64,000 bases of DNA from an uncultured Prevotellaceae bacterium (GCA_947167995.1 CAMVKS010000008.1:1-64000); one strand, 5' to 3'. Counted from the stretch's first letter, positions 48,257 to 59,988 are shown. A program made the numbers and translations. The notes: generated by a model not told the origin, from the sequence alone.

Positions 48257-51200
48257 ATGAAACATTTAAAGATTTTATTATTACTATTACTAGCAGTCAT
48301 TGGTGCACAAACGATGAATGCCCACGATTTTGAGGTCAATGGAATATACTACAACAAAAACGGTTCAAATGCTATTGTGACATATAGAGGGACCAGTTTT
48401 TATCAGTATTCAAATGAATACACTGGCTCTGTGAACATTCCATCAACTGTTAACTACAATGGCACTACTTACTCGGTGACGTCGATTGGCGACGCTGCCT
48501 TCGATGGTTGCACAGGCTTGACCTCGGTGAGCATCCCGAACTCTGTAACCACGATTGGCGGCGGGGCCTTCGATGGTTGCACAGGCTTGACCGAGGTGAC
48601 CATCCCAAACTCGGTGACCACGATTGACGAATATGCCTTCAATAGTTGCACTGGCTTGACTAATATAACCATCCCCAACTCGGTGACATCTATTGGCAAC
48701 TTAGCCTTCTCTCGTTGCACAGGTTTGACCTCGGTGACCATCCCTAACTCGGTGACGACGATTGGCGAAAGGACCTTCCAGTATTGCACTGGCTTGACCG
48801 AGGTGACCATCCCAAACTCGGTGACGACGATTGGCACCGGCGTTTTCTATGGATGCACTAGCTTGACCTCGGTGACCATCCCAAACTCGGTCACTTCGAT
48901 TGGCGGCACAGCCTTCTCGGGTTGCAGTGGCTTGAAAACAATAATTAGCTATCCACGTATTCCACCTACCATAACGTCAACTACATTTAATAATGTATCT
49001 ACACATAATGTCATTTTAAAAGTCTATTCTACTTCCTATACAACAACCGATTACTGGAAAGATTTTAATATTATTTATTCTTATACCCAAGGTCCAGGCG
49101 GTTTCAGTGGTTCTGGTTCCGGAACTGCCAATGACCCGTATCTGATTTTTAATCCTATTCAGTTGTATGATGTTAGGAATTATACTGGATATGGTGATGT
49201 GGTGTTCAAGCTTATGTCAGACATTGATCTTACCCAATTTATTGCCGACAATAATCCCACCGAGGGATGGGAACCCATAGGTTCTATTGAATCTCCATTT
49301 ATGGGGACATTCCTGGGCGAAGGTCACACATTGTCGGGTTTTAAAATAAACCGCAACAATGATTATAATGGCTTTATTGCATTTGCCGATGGTGCCAGAA
49401 TCAGCAATCTTAATATAGAAGGGAGTAGTGTCAAAGGAAACGATTATAATGGAGGCTTATGTGGCCGTGCTCTTTTTTCAAAATTCAATAATATCAATGT
49501 CAATCTATCAGTTGAAGGAGCAAATAAAACCGGTGGTCTATGTGGTGAATCTGAGTATAGTGAATTCCTAAATTGCAATGTTGACGGCTCTGTCACTTGC
49601 AGTGGTTCCTATTCTGGTGGCTTGATAGGATTTAGCACATGCGACACTTTCACACACGCAAGTCATTCGGGCGACATTGCAGGAGCTCAGTATTGTGGCG
49701 GCATTGCCGGCTATGCAACTGATGGAGATTTCTCCTATTGCTCTCATGACGGCGAAATAAGCGGGACCAATTATAGTGGAGGTTTTGCAGGAGAGGTTAT
49801 TGGTACACCTGTGAGAAATTTCTCCCATACTGGTAACATCACTGGCAGCAATAATACTGGCGGTTTTGCAGGCTATTTAAAGAACAGCAACATTAACCAT
49901 GCCGTAACATCGGGCAACGTCACTGGCACAGGTAAAGTTGGTGGTTTTATTGGAGAATCCTCAAAAGCTACGTTGACTGGTTGCAATGCCAGCGGAAGAG
50001 TAACAGGAACATTACAGAATATAGGCGGAATGATTGGCTTTTCGTCAGGATTGAGCGCCGACAGCTGCTATGCAATAGGTGATGTGGAGAGTCAGTCAAC
50101 ACACGTTGGTGGCTTTGTTGGTTATCACACCGGAGCATTGTCGATAGGCAATTGTGGCTCTGTTGGTAACGTGAAAGCACAATCACTTGCAGGAGGTTTT
50201 GTGGGAGCTATAGGCTCATCTTCACTTGAAGGCACTATAAGCAACATCTTTGCCGTTGGTGACATTAATGTTCCTGGCACTAAGGTGGGTGGACTTGCAG
50301 GTTCCATTTCAGCAACTGGTAATGTAAACATCAACAATAGTTATTATAGTGGTGCTATAGTTTCTCAAAGCTCCAACATAGGTGGTCTTGTAGGTTGTGG
50401 CTCTAATGTAACACTCGACAAAAACTACAGCAACGGTTCTGTGTTTGGCAACCAATATGTAGGAGGCATAATAGGATATGTAAGTGGCACATCAACTGTA
50501 ACGTCAAATGTTGCGGCGCAAGATGTGGTAAATTCTGTCAGCGGTGATGTGGGGCGCATCTATGGAGCCGTAAGTGGCTCTTCAATAACAATTGGCACAT
50601 CGGGCACAAGTCAGGCTAACCGAGGCATGACTACGATGAAAGTCATCTCTGAGGGCTTGCAGATAACTGCTACCGATGGACCTCAACATGGCACTAATTT
50701 GGGCTCATCAATGCTGCGTTACAAGAGTAGTTATCAAGGCCTTGGCTGGAACTTCAGTACCGATTGGACTATTCTTGAAACTGAGAGTTTCCCATTCAAA
50801 CCCACTCAATGTGCTCCTCCCAAGTTTACTAACACATTAGTGTCGGGAGGAACAACTGTTCAAGGAAGATGCGCAACAGGCGCGAGAGTATATGTGATGA
50901 CTGATGGAGGTGTCTATCAGGCGGTGGTTAACGGCACCGAGTGGACAGCTACAGTCGATGCACTCCAATCAGGCTCAACTGTCAAAGTTTGGGCCGAAAC
51001 CGACGATTTGGTTCATTCCTATTTTGTCACCGCTGTAGTGGGTTATGCCGGCAGCGGTACCGAAGATGATCCTTATCTCATCTATACCGCCGAAGACTTG
51101 GCAAGCATCAACAGCTACTCTTATTATAAGATAATGAATGATATTGACCTCACCCAATGGATTGAAACCAACAGTCCCAATGAGGGTTGGGTGCCTATTG

Positions 51201-53311
51201 GCAAGACAGGTGGTGGTACAATGAGGCAACTTGATGGTGGCAATCACACCATTAATGGTTTGTGGATTGAAAGTCCGCTCAATAATACCGCTTTGATTTC
51301 AAGTATGGAAAATGCTACTGTTAAGAATCTTCGTGTCAATGTGGCTTCTGGTAAAGCAGTAAACGGACAAAGTTACACCGGTATTATTGTTGGTAAGTCA
51401 ATAGGTAGCTCTTTAGAGAATATTGCTGTTGAAGGAAACTTGACGGGAATTAGCAACGTTGGTGGAATTGCTGGCTCGTCAACCGATGGCACTTTCTCCA
51501 ATATTTCTGTGAAAGATGTAAATTTAATTGCAAGTGGTGCTCACACGGGCGGTGTAGCTGGTTACTCAACTGGCAACTCTTTCAGCAACTGCTCTGTTAA
51601 AAACAGCAGTTTGATTGGTGCTGGTGATTATGCTGGAGGTATTGCCGCTGGCTCAAGCGCTAACAACAATTTCGTTGGATGCTCGGTCGAAAACTCAACA
51701 ATTGGTGGAGCTTCTTTCGTTGGTGGCATTACAGGTCAATTGTCAAATGCCATTACTGGACTATCTGTAACTGGTTCAACAGTCACCGCAACAGGAAATT
51801 ATGTTGGCGGAATTGTTGGCAAGGTGACAAGCGATATTGACCTTTCAAAGGCCGATGTGACCTTGACAGGTGTTGATTACATAGGTGGCATTGCTGGTAA
51901 CTCGACTGGTGCAATAACAAGGAGTGCCGCTGCGGGGTCGGTGATAACAAACGACTTGACGAATTGCCGTGCTGGAGGTATTGTGGGTTATACTACAGGT
52001 AATATTTCTAACTGCTATAGCAGTGCTTACACCAAGGGTGGTCTCTATGCTGGCGGTATTGCTGGTTATAGCTTTGGGGCGATTGACAAGTGTTACTCCA
52101 ATGGAGACTTATATGCCACCAACTTCGGCGGTGGTATTGTGGGCTATCTTGATGGTAGTTCAGCATCGGTCAACAACTGTTTCGCTATCAACAACAAGAT
52201 TGACGTGAGTGATCAGAATGGCACAGCCATGCGTGTGATTGGCGGCTTCAAAAACGGAGCACCTACTCCGCAAGCCAACAATTATGCTTTAAAATCGATG
52301 GTGGTTTCGGTTAATGATGTCACTCAAATAATCTACGATGACATCCTTGAAGGAATAGGCGTGACAGATGCCACACTCAAGCAACAGGCAACTTACACCG
52401 CCCAAGGCTGGAACTTCACTGAGACTTGGGGCATTGAAGAGAGTGTAGGTTATCCTTATCTTCTTGCTTTGGTTGAAGAACCAACACAGCCCTTTACTCC
52501 TGGTGATGTGAATGACGACGGCACTATCGATGTTGCCGACTATGTTGACGTTGCAAGCTATATCCTTGAGCAGGATCCACAACCATTCAACTTTGCCGCT
52601 GCCGACCTTGATGAGGACAACACTATTGACGTTGGCGACCTTGTGGGTGTGGCTTATCTGGCATTGAACTATGAGGGTGCTCCACAATTAGCACCAGCAG
52701 TTACAATTGGAAATCCAAGCATAGCTATGGATGCTACTGTCAACAACACAGCCAGTGGACAATATGAAGTTGCCGTCAATTTGAGCAACAATGTCAGCCT
52801 CACTGCAATGCAGATGGATATCAACCTGCCTCAGGGCATGACGCTTGTTGACGCATCGCTGACTGACCGTGCTTCTGCAAGCCATCAAATTGAATTCTGT
52901 GAGCTTGGTAACGGCAACTATCGTCTGCTCGCAGCCTCAAGTGCGCTCAAGAACTTCAAGAACAATGATGGCGCAGTGCTAACACTCACTCTCGCTGGCT
53001 CACCAAGCGGCAGCGGAAAATTGAGCAACATCATCCTTGCAAGTCCACAAGCGGCAACCTTCAAGATTGACGACATCGCCCTTGACTTCAACCCCACAGG
53101 AGTAATTGATGTTTACACTGATGTCCGTATCTATCAAGAAGGAGGAAACATCGTGATTGTTTCGCCAGCCGATGGAGAGGCTCAGCTTGCATTGCCAAAC
53201 GGTATGTATAAGACAGTTAGAGTTGACGCTGGCCGCAACGTTTATCCAGCACCTGCAACAGGACTGATAATCGTAAAGATGGGCAACGAAGTTAAAAAAA
53301 TGAGATTCTAA
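48257..53311 (+). CDS. Very large BspA-like secreted protein: LRR_5 repeats + GLUG-type repeats + dockerin-like + cohesin-like + T9SS-like tail
   Basis: Repeated [22 protein letters not shown]; many GGIAGYxxG/GGFVG units; [22 protein letters not shown]; cohesin-like [26 protein letters not shown]. Confidence 0.9.
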   Translation: MKHLKILLLLLLAVIGAQTMNAHDFEVNGIYYNKNGSNAIVTYRGTSFYQYSNEYTGSVNIPSTVNYNGTTYSVTSIGDAAFDGCTGLTSVSIPNSVTTIGGGAFDGCTGLTEVTIPNSVTTIDEYAFNSCTGLTNITIPNSVTSIGNLAFSRCTGLTSVTIPNSVTTIGERTFQYCTGLTEVTIPNSVTTIGTGVFYGCTSLTSVTIPNSVTSIGGTAFSGCSGLKTIISYPRIPPTITSTTFNNVSTHNVILKVYSTSYTTTDYWKDFNIIYSYTQGPGGFSGSGSGTANDPYLIFNPIQLYDVRNYTGYGDVVFKLMSDIDLTQFIADNNPTEGWEPIGSIESPFMGTFLGEGHTLSGFKINRNNDYNGFIAFADGARISNLNIEGSSVKGNDYNGGLCGRALFSKFNNINVNLSVEGANKTGGLCGESEYSEFLNCNVDGSVTCSGSYSGGLIGFSTCDTFTHASHSGDIAGAQYCGGIAGYATDGDFSYCSHDGEISGTNYSGGFAGEVIGTPVRNFSHTGNITGSNNTGGFAGYLKNSNINHAVTSGNVTGTGKVGGFIGESSKATLTGCNASGRVTGTLQNIGGMIGFSSGLSADSCYAIGDVESQSTHVGGFVGYHTGALSIGNCGSVGNVKAQSLAGGFVGAIGSSSLEGTISNIFAVGDINVPGTKVGGLAGSISATGNVNINNSYYSGAIVSQSSNIGGLVGCGSNVTLDKNYSNGSVFGNQYVGGIIGYVSGTSTVTSNVAAQDVVNSVSGDVGRIYGAVSGSSITIGTSGTSQANRGMTTMKVISEGLQITATDGPQHGTNLGSSMLRYKSSYQGLGWNFSTDWTILETESFPFKPTQCAPPKFTNTLVSGGTTVQGRCATGARVYVMTDGGVYQAVVNGTEWTATVDALQSGSTVKVWAETDDLVHSYFVTAVVGYAGSGTEDDPYLIYTAEDLASINSYSYYKIMNDIDLTQWIETNSPNEGWVPIGKTGGGTMRQLDGGNHTINGLWIESPLNNTALISSMENATVKNLRVNVASGKAVNGQSYTGIIVGKSIGSSLENIAVEGNLTGISNVGGIAGSSTDGTFSNISVKDVNLIASGAHTGGVAGYSTGNSFSNCSVKNSSLIGAGDYAGGIAAGSSANNNFVGCSVENSTIGGASFVGGITGQLSNAITGLSVTGSTVTATGNYVGGIVGKVTSDIDLSKADVTLTGVDYIGGIAGNSTGAITRSAAAGSVITNDLTNCRAGGIVGYTTGNISNCYSSAYTKGGLYAGGIAGYSFGAIDKCYSNGDLYATNFGGGIVGYLDGSSASVNNCFAINNKIDVSDQNGTAMRVIGGFKNGAPTPQANNYALKSMVVSVNDVTQIIYDDILEGIGVTDATLKQQATYTAQGWNFTETWGIEESVGYPYLLALVEEPTQPFTPGDVNDDGTIDVADYVDVASYILEQDPQPFNFAAADLDEDNTIDVGDLVGVAYLALNYEGAPQLAPAVTIGNPSIAMDATVNNTASGQYEVAVNLSNNVSLTAMQMDINLPQGMTLVDASLTDRASASHQIEFCELGNGNYRLLAASSALKNFKNNDGAVLTLTLAGSPSGSGKLSNIILASPQAATFKIDDIALDFNPTGVIDVYTDVRIYQEGGNIVIVSPADGEAQLALPNGMYKTVRVDAGRNVYPAPATGLIIVKMGNEVKKMRF
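48465..48930 (+). repeat. ~69-bp tandem coding repeats (LRR_5)
   Basis: Recurrent ...ACCATCCCAAACTCGGTGACCACGATTGGC... units. Confidence 0.9.
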
Positions 53312-53364
53312 TACAATGATTAGGTGGGGCGGCTCGTTCGCCTCACCATTAAAATAATAAGATC

Positions 53365-54645
53365 ATGAAGAAATTTTTATTAATGGCTTTATGCATGGTT
53401 GCCTCATTGAGCGCAGCTGCAGTTGACACGTTCTACATCAACGACTTCACAATTAATCCTGGCGAAACAAAACTGATTGAGATTAATCTTGACAACGACA
53501 GCGTCTATACAGCTCTTCAAGCCGATATCTATCTGCCCGAGGGTTTGACAATCGAGCAGGAAGATGGCGACTATCTTTTCGACTTGACCGACCGCAAAGG
53601 GCGCGACCACACCATAGCGAGCACCATGCTCTCAAGTGGTGCAATACGCATCCTAATAGCTTCGCAGACACTCAAGACCTTCAAAAACAACAGCGGTGCT
53701 TTGGTGACTTTCAACATCATCGCCGACAACTCCTTCAGCGGAAGCAAGACGATAGAGATGAAAAACATCATTGCTACCGATGATGCGCGTGTTAAGCACT
53801 ATATGCCCAATCAGGCAACGACCGTGACGCAGGAAGGATATACACCACCAACACCAACAGGCGAAGCCGATTGCTTCTACATCAACGATTTCTCAATTAA
53901 TCCAGGTGAGACAAAGCTGGTTGAGATTAATCTTGATAACGACAGCGTCTATACTGCTCTGCAGGCGGACATCTATCTGCCAGAGGGTCTGACTATAGAG
54001 CAGGAAGATGGAGACTATCTGTTTGAGCTCACCGACCGCAAGGGTCGTGACCATACCATTGCGAGCACTATGCTCTCAAATGGCGCGATTCGCATCCTAA
54101 TCGCCTCGCAGACGCTCAAAACTTTCAAAAACAACAGTGGCGCACTGGTGACTTTCAACATCATTGCCGATAACTCTTTCAGCGGTCCTAAGACTATTCA
54201 GATGAGGAATATCATTGCTACCGACGATGCGCGAGTAAAACATTATTTCCCCAATACTACCTGCACGGTGACTAGCGGAGGATCAACAGGTCCAGTGAAC
54301 GTGACCTCGCTCGTGACCACATCATGCGACATCCCAAAAGGAGTAAAGGTGAAGTTTAACGTAGGCGTCAATCCAAGTAATGCCGAGAATAAGACTTTGG
54401 CTTGGACTTCGAGTAATGAGAACATTGCAACTGTTGATGCAAATGGACTCATTGAAACACTCGAAATGGGAACAGTGACAATCACGGCAACCACAACCGA
54501 TGGCAGCAACATCGCTATCAATTACGTTATCAATGTGACTGAAGCTCAACAATCTGGCAATTCTCTCGACGTGAACGGAGACGGTTATGTGACCAGTGCT
54601 GACATCACTATGATTTACAATTTCCTTCTTGGCACAAATAAGTAG
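53365..54645 (+). CDS. Secreted protein: two tandem cohesin-like domains + Big2-like domain + C-terminal dockerin-like repeat
   Basis: Duplicated FYINDFxINPGETKLxEINLDNDSVYTALQADIYLPEGLTIEQEDGDYLF blocks; VGVNPSNAENKTLAWTSSNENIATVDANGL; DVNGDGYVTSADITMIYNFLLG. Confidence 0.85.
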   Translation: MKKFLLMALCMVASLSAAAVDTFYINDFTINPGETKLIEINLDNDSVYTALQADIYLPEGLTIEQEDGDYLFDLTDRKGRDHTIASTMLSSGAIRILIASQTLKTFKNNSGALVTFNIIADNSFSGSKTIEMKNIIATDDARVKHYMPNQATTVTQEGYTPPTPTGEADCFYINDFSINPGETKLVEINLDNDSVYTALQADIYLPEGLTIEQEDGDYLFELTDRKGRDHTIASTMLSNGAIRILIASQTLKTFKNNSGALVTFNIIADNSFSGPKTIQMRNIIATDDARVKHYFPNTTCTVTSGGSTGPVNVTSLVTTSCDIPKGVKVKFNVGVNPSNAENKTLAWTSSNENIATVDANGLIETLEMGTVTITATTTDGSNIAINYVINVTEAQQSGNSLDVNGDGYVTSADITMIYNFLLGTNK

Positions 54646-54874
54646 CGGAGAATAATCATGTCATATTAAGTGCCGTAATGGAATGACCATCACGGCGCTT
54701 TTTCTTTTTACTCCATCCAGTCACCAAAAATATAATAATATGGTCTTTTCATCTTCACATAATTATCTTTGCGCAATCAAGAATTATTATCTATAGCCAT
54801 GAACACAAAGATACTGAAACTGTCCCAAAATATGATATTCTATTCTCTATGCAAGAGCTTTGTTATGTACTGCA

Positions 54875-55020
54875 CCGCGTCGCGGTGTACACTTGTGTGT
54901 CTGGTGGGTCAAGTGAATTCATCAGCCGCAACGCGGCTTCACTTAACATTTAACACTTAATACTTAACAGGTGATTCCACTGATTCCAGTGATTCCATGA
55001 GTCAAGTGAGTCAAGTGAGG
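54875..55020. repeat. Intergenic low-complexity / short tandem repeats and palindromes
   Basis: ACCGCGTCGCGGT palindrome, GCCGCAACGCGGC, CACTTAACATTTAACACTTAATACTTAA, GTGATTCCACTGATTCCAGTGATTCCATGAGTCAAGTGAGTCAAGTGAG. Confidence 0.8.
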
Positions 55021-55337
55021 TGATGTTCTCGTTCTCTTATCCCCATGCGAAGCGAACTCCGCAATTGTGAATTATACACTTAAGAAGGCGCAGCCCTCTC
55101 TTCCCTCTCCCCTCTAAACTCTTAACTGATATTTGTATTCTGTATTCAAACATCTATTCTGTAAAAACTTAAATTTTTTTATTGGAAAAATTGGTATAAA
55201 TGAAATGATTTTCACTAACTTTGTGGTTCGAAATGATAGAAAGAGCCACTTTTGGTAGTTTGGATGATTATTATTGCATTGATTTTCAAATGTTTTAGTG
55301 GCTGTGGAACAGATAGTAAAAAACGAGGATATTTGAC

Positions 55338-56855
55338 ATGAAAATATTTACCAACGAAGCACTGAGGAAAATAGACGATGCAACCATAGCAAGCGAGGGT
55401 ATTACCCGTCTTGATCTTATGGAGCGTGCGGCGTCGGCTGTAGCTTATGAGATAATTTCGCGCTGGCGTGCTACAAAGCGCATGGTGATTTTTGCAGGTC
55501 CAGGCGACAATGGTGGTGATGCCTTGGCGGTAGCACGCATGCTCTACGAGCAGGGTTATCGTCCTGAGGTGTACTTGTTTAACATCAGGTCGTCGCATCT
55601 TAGCGACTGTTGTGCCGCCAACCGTCGGCGCCTCATTGATATGGGCGATGTTGACTTCAACGAGATTGTCGACAACTTCACACCTCCCGAGCTTGGTCCC
55701 GACGACGTGGTTATTGACGGCCTCTTTGGAGCAGGTCTTCACAGCCCGTTGAAAGGTGGCTACACTTCGTTGGTACAGTATATCAACAACAGCGATGCCT
55801 ATATCGTTGCCATAGATATGCCCTCGGGGTTGTTTTGCGAGTGGAACGAGGGTAGCGACCGCCGCAACATCATCCGTGCCGACCTCACCCTCACTTTTGC
55901 CAGCAAGCGCCTCTCGTTCTTCTTCAGCGAGAATGCCGAGTTCATAGGGCAGTGCATCGTTCTTGACATCGACTTGGACCCCACAGCTATAGCGACCACT
56001 CCAGCCGACTATTATCTCATCGAGAAAGAAGATGTGAGGGAGAAGCTTCGTCCGCTCGACCCCTTTATCAGCAAGTATGACAATGGTTCGCTCTATCTCA
56101 TTGCCGGCAGTTACGGCATGATGGGTGCTGCAATTCTCGCAGCTCGTAGTGCCCAGCGCATAGGCACCGGTCTGGTGACTGTGCATGGTCCCGCCAGTGC
56201 CAACGTTATCATGCAGACATCTTGCCCCGAAGCCCTCTTTGAGGCCGACGAAAGCAACATCTGCACCACATCTATCAACAGCAAGCGCCGTTTCAGTGTG
56301 ATAGCATTGGGTCCAGGCATGGGCACTAACGATGAGACTGTGGACGCAATAGACCATTTCTTGAAAAACTTCCGCAATCCTTGTTTGCTCGATGCCGACG
56401 CTCTCAACTGCATTGCCAAGCGGTCGATGTTGCTGCGCAGCATACCCAAGGGCTCGATAATAACACCGCACGCACGTGAGTTTGACCGTTTGTTTGGCAA
56501 GAATGTCACCGACGAGGAGCGCTTCAAGCGTGCGATAAATGTGTCAAAGAACCACAAGATCACCATAGTGCTCAAGGGGCATTATACCATGATGGTTCGT
56601 CCCGACGGCAAAGTGTATATCAACAGCAGTGGCAATCCTGGCATGGCAACTGCCGGCAGCGGCGATGTGCTCACAGGAATGATAGCTGGATTGATATCGC
56701 AGGGATACACTCCCGACAACAGCGTGTGGATGGCAGTATACATTCATGGCCATGCTGGCGACCTGGCAGCGGCAAAGAATAGTCAGCAGAGCTTGATAGC
56801 AAGCGACATTATCGACAACATCGGTCCTGCAATCCTCGACATAAAGCGCCAGTAA
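55338..56855 (+). CDS. nnr: Bifunctional NAD(P)HX epimerase / ADP-dependent NAD(P)HX dehydratase
   Basis: 505 aa; VIFAGPGDNGGDALAVARML, VVIDGLFGAG, GNPGMATAGSGDVLTGMIAGL. Confidence 0.95.
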   Translation: MKIFTNEALRKIDDATIASEGITRLDLMERAASAVAYEIISRWRATKRMVIFAGPGDNGGDALAVARMLYEQGYRPEVYLFNIRSSHLSDCCAANRRRLIDMGDVDFNEIVDNFTPPELGPDDVVIDGLFGAGLHSPLKGGYTSLVQYINNSDAYIVAIDMPSGLFCEWNEGSDRRNIIRADLTLTFASKRLSFFFSENAEFIGQCIVLDIDLDPTAIATTPADYYLIEKEDVREKLRPLDPFISKYDNGSLYLIAGSYGMMGAAILAARSAQRIGTGLVTVHGPASANVIMQTSCPEALFEADESNICTTSINSKRRFSVIALGPGMGTNDETVDAIDHFLKNFRNPCLLDADALNCIAKRSMLLRSIPKGSIITPHAREFDRLFGKNVTDEERFKRAINVSKNHKITIVLKGHYTMMVRPDGKVYINSSGNPGMATAGSGDVLTGMIAGLISQGYTPDNSVWMAVYIHGHAGDLAAAKNSQQSLIASDIIDNIGPAILDIKRQ

Positions 56856-57252
56856 TAATACTGAAAAATATCATTCAACTTGGCTGAGACTGCATCATTG
56901 CATTTTAGCCAAGTTGTCTTTTTTTCCTGTTGTGATTTTATAGAAAAATGGGCCAGAAACGGGCGGTTTTTGGTGTCAAGAGATTGTATTTTAAGTTAAA
57001 ATATGTTTTTTTATTCACTTTTGGGCTATTGAAAAGACAAACTTTGGAGGTTGCTTAGCCTTAGCATGAAAGGTGAATGTGGGAAAATTTCGGGTTTTTT
57101 AGTTTACAAAAGTAAATGTTTAAGAACCTTTAGTGAGGTTGCTCGGTTGTGGCAATCTACCTACCTTTGCAATGTTAAAAACAAAAAACAAGCTCAACAA
57201 TGTGTTATGTAACACGCTTTGACGCTTAAGTAAAAACGCAAATAAAAAGAGT

Positions 57253-57927
57253 ATGAAGTTATTATCTAAATCAACTATTTTCACATTATTAATTGTATCA
57301 TCCTTTATTGCATCATCGACCCTTTCGGCCAAAGCCGAGAACCCCAATTCCGTTCCAGAGAAAACACCAGCCAGCTCTTATATTAATGTAACCCCCGATG
57401 TAGCCGATGTAGAGCTACAAGTGAACAATCTTCTTGCTTTTGCACGTCGTTTCCGTGGTGTTCCTTACCGTTATGGTGGCACCACTCCCAAGGGATTTGA
57501 CTGCTCAGGATTTACAAGCTATGTGTTCAGGAATATGGGTTATTCGATTCCACGCACAGGCCGTGCACAATTTGCCGATGGTGAGCGCGTAGAGCGCAGC
57601 CAGCTCAAGCCTGGTGATCTCGTGTTCTTCGCAGGAAGAGGAGGTGGCCCAAGTATTGGTCACGTGGGTATTGTTACCGCTGTTGACGGCAATGGCCATG
57701 ACTTCTCGTTCATCCACGCTTCATGCAGCCGTGGCATTACCGAGAGCCATTCGACCGAGAGCTACTATCGCGTGCGTTATCGCAATGCTTGCCGCATCAT
57801 CAAGCCAAGCCCTGCAGCTGCTGTCGCTGCTGAGCTCACTGCCGAGAGTGAACAGCTGCTTCAATTCAAGACCGACGACGAGTATCAACCAGAGAAGCCA
57901 AAAAGCAACGTGGCTGAGAAATTATAA
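57253..57927 (+). CDS. NlpC/P60 (C40) peptidase
   Basis: GVPYRYGGTTPKGFDCSGFTSYVF ... GDLVFFAGRGGGPSIGHVGIVT. Confidence 0.93.
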   Translation: MKLLSKSTIFTLLIVSSFIASSTLSAKAENPNSVPEKTPASSYINVTPDVADVELQVNNLLAFARRFRGVPYRYGGTTPKGFDCSGFTSYVFRNMGYSIPRTGRAQFADGERVERSQLKPGDLVFFAGRGGGPSIGHVGIVTAVDGNGHDFSFIHASCSRGITESHSTESYYRVRYRNACRIIKPSPAAAVAAELTAESEQLLQFKTDDEYQPEKPKSNVAEKL

Positions 57928-58136
57928 TAGATAGACTTATTTTTTTAAATTGCACAGCATGTGTGAAAACGAGTAAGTAATCAAGAAAATCGTGCAAGCC
58001 GAAAACAACGGCAAAGCTTGCTTTGACATTGGGTGAGGCGCAGCTGATTTTATCAAAAAACGGGTATATAACAAGAGTGACTTGCAAAGATTGATTGCAA
58101 GTCACTCTTGTTTTGGGTTGTGGCTGGTCGTTGTGG

Positions 58137-59720
58137 TTATTGCTCGGCATTGTTGTCTTCGAGGCCGAAGCAATCTTTGATGGCTTTGCGAATTGCTTGG
58201 GCTTCGCGGCCGTTGCCTTTCAAGATTTTAAGCACGATTTTTATGTATTCCTCGCGGCTCTTCAGTCCACACAGTCCTGCCACACCGCTCTGTGTGAGCA
58301 TGAGCTTTTGGTTATAGACTTTCAGCACCTTGGCATAATCTTTCCTTTGGACATAGACATGGAACTCGCGGCACAGCATCTCGTAGATGCCACGAGGGTT
58401 AATCTCGTTCACAAGGTCGATCATGTGATCCTCAAGGGCACTGATGTTGCGGAACTTCATGTCAACGCGCAACTCTATATCGTGCTTCACGCGGTGGCGG
58501 GTGTGCTGCAGGGCCTGCTGCTTGATTTCATTGTCAAAGTTTTTTATCACTGCGCGGCTGGCACTGTTGAAAACATCGTCTTCGTTCTTGTGGCGGTAAT
58601 GGGCCACGGCACGTATCACGCCCTCGAGCATGAGAATGTTCTCAATCTCGGCTACCTCGGGGACGAGGATTTTTTTCTTGCGTAGGTATTCAACTTCCTT
58701 CTCGTCGCGTCGGTCACGGTCGACGATGCCCCAGCTGTCGAGGTGGTGCAAGGCTTCCAGGCCGTTGAACGAGCGCACGCTCTCAATCACCTTGTTGCAG
58801 CTGCCCAGCGGCTTGATGGTGTACTCGGGAAATATTAGGGCATAGAGCCGCGAGTCGATGCTGTGCTCCTCATCGCCCTCGACAAAGAGGACTGGCTTGC
58901 GCGTGCCCAGCAGGTCGATATAAAGGCTGTCGCTCAAGTTGCTGCTCGACTGAAGCACCTCGTAGTCCCATGTGAGCTGCTCGGGGTTGAAGTCCTTGAC
59001 CCAGATGCACTTGTTGTCGATGCGTGAGTTGGCAAAATCCACATCGTGAGTGCTGTAGACAAAAGTACAGTCGGGACGCATCTCCTCAATCACGTTCCAC
59101 AAGGTCTGCATGATAGAGGGGTGAATAAAGGTCTCAGGGTCGTCGACAAAAATCACCGCATCTTCCATGGCATAGAGCACGGCACCCAGATAGTAGAGCA
59201 CAGCCTTCTCGCCATCGCTCAGGCGCAGCGACGAGTACTTGTCGGTCTGGCCTTCGGTGGTGAAAAGCAGCTTGCCGTTCTCGCGCAGGATCTTATTCTT
59301 GGGGAACACCTCTTGCCACATCTTCACTACCTTGTCGAGCTTGGTCTTTGGGAACTCCATGTCCTCCTTCATGAGCTGGTGAGCCTTGAAGTTCATCAAG
59401 CTGCGGAACTCGTCAATCATCATCACATAGGTGAGCTTGTCAAACTCGCTCTTTGCTGTGTTGACAACCTGTTGCATGTTTTGATTGAGCTTGTCAAAGC
59501 GCTCGCTTATAGAGCCTTTGTAGTGTTGTTCTGGGTGCTCAACCGGGAAAAGTGCTCTCAAAGCCGAGATGCGGAAAGCCAGGTCGCCACACTGCTCCAC
59601 CAGCTTGTTCACAAAGCGTGTCTTGCCGGCACCGTTGGCACCGATGATGGTCACCTGTCGCGCCTCCCTCAGAATTTCACCTTTCCCGCTATTTATCTTG
59701 TTGGGTAGTAATAAGTCCAT
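58137..59720 (-). CDS. AAA ATPase with DUF4435/TOPRIM-like C-terminal region (OLD-like)
   Basis: IIGANGAGKTRFVNKL Walker A; LSDGEKAVLYYLGAVLYAMEDAVIFVDDPETFIHP (signature/Walker B); KPVLFVEGDEEHSIDSRLY ... GIVDRDRR (TOPRIM-like). Confidence 0.8.
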   Translation of the reverse strand: MDLLLPNKINSGKGEILREARQVTIIGANGAGKTRFVNKLVEQCGDLAFRISALRALFPVEHPEQHYKGSISERFDKLNQNMQQVVNTAKSEFDKLTYVMMIDEFRSLMNFKAHQLMKEDMEFPKTKLDKVVKMWQEVFPKNKILRENGKLLFTTEGQTDKYSSLRLSDGEKAVLYYLGAVLYAMEDAVIFVDDPETFIHPSIMQTLWNVIEEMRPDCTFVYSTHDVDFANSRIDNKCIWVKDFNPEQLTWDYEVLQSSSNLSDSLYIDLLGTRKPVLFVEGDEEHSIDSRLYALIFPEYTIKPLGSCNKVIESVRSFNGLEALHHLDSWGIVDRDRRDEKEVEYLRKKKILVPEVAEIENILMLEGVIRAVAHYRHKNEDDVFNSASRAVIKNFDNEIKQQALQHTRHRVKHDIELRVDMKFRNISALEDHMIDLVNEINPRGIYEMLCREFHVYVQRKDYAKVLKVYNQKLMLTQSGVAGLCGLKSREEYIKIVLKILKGNGREAQAIRKAIKDCFGLEDNNAEQ

Positions 59721-59988
59721 AGTATTTACCGTTTTTTGGTCACAAAACTTTTCAGCTTGTAAAAATAGAAAATTCTTGTGTCATTACCAAAAAAATGCCA
59801 CAAGATTTGCCGCATTCGCACTAAAATGCTAATTCCTGTAGAGTCAACAAGCCGCCATTTATTGTTTTAAAACTAAAAAAACTGGTGAGTAATTACCGAT
59901 AACTGAAAACTATTTACTACCTTTGCCGAATAATTAAAAAAAACATTTTAGATTAATCTATAAACAACATTAACATTATTCTTTAAAG

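Noticed and set aside
48469-48837. 122-aa minus-strand ORF over the LRR repeats
   Set aside because: Antisense shadow of the repeat region.
48465-48930. CRISPR-like array of regularly spaced repeats
   Set aside because: Repeats are in-frame 69-bp LRR_5 coding units of a BspA-like protein, not short repeats with unique spacers; no cas genes anywhere.
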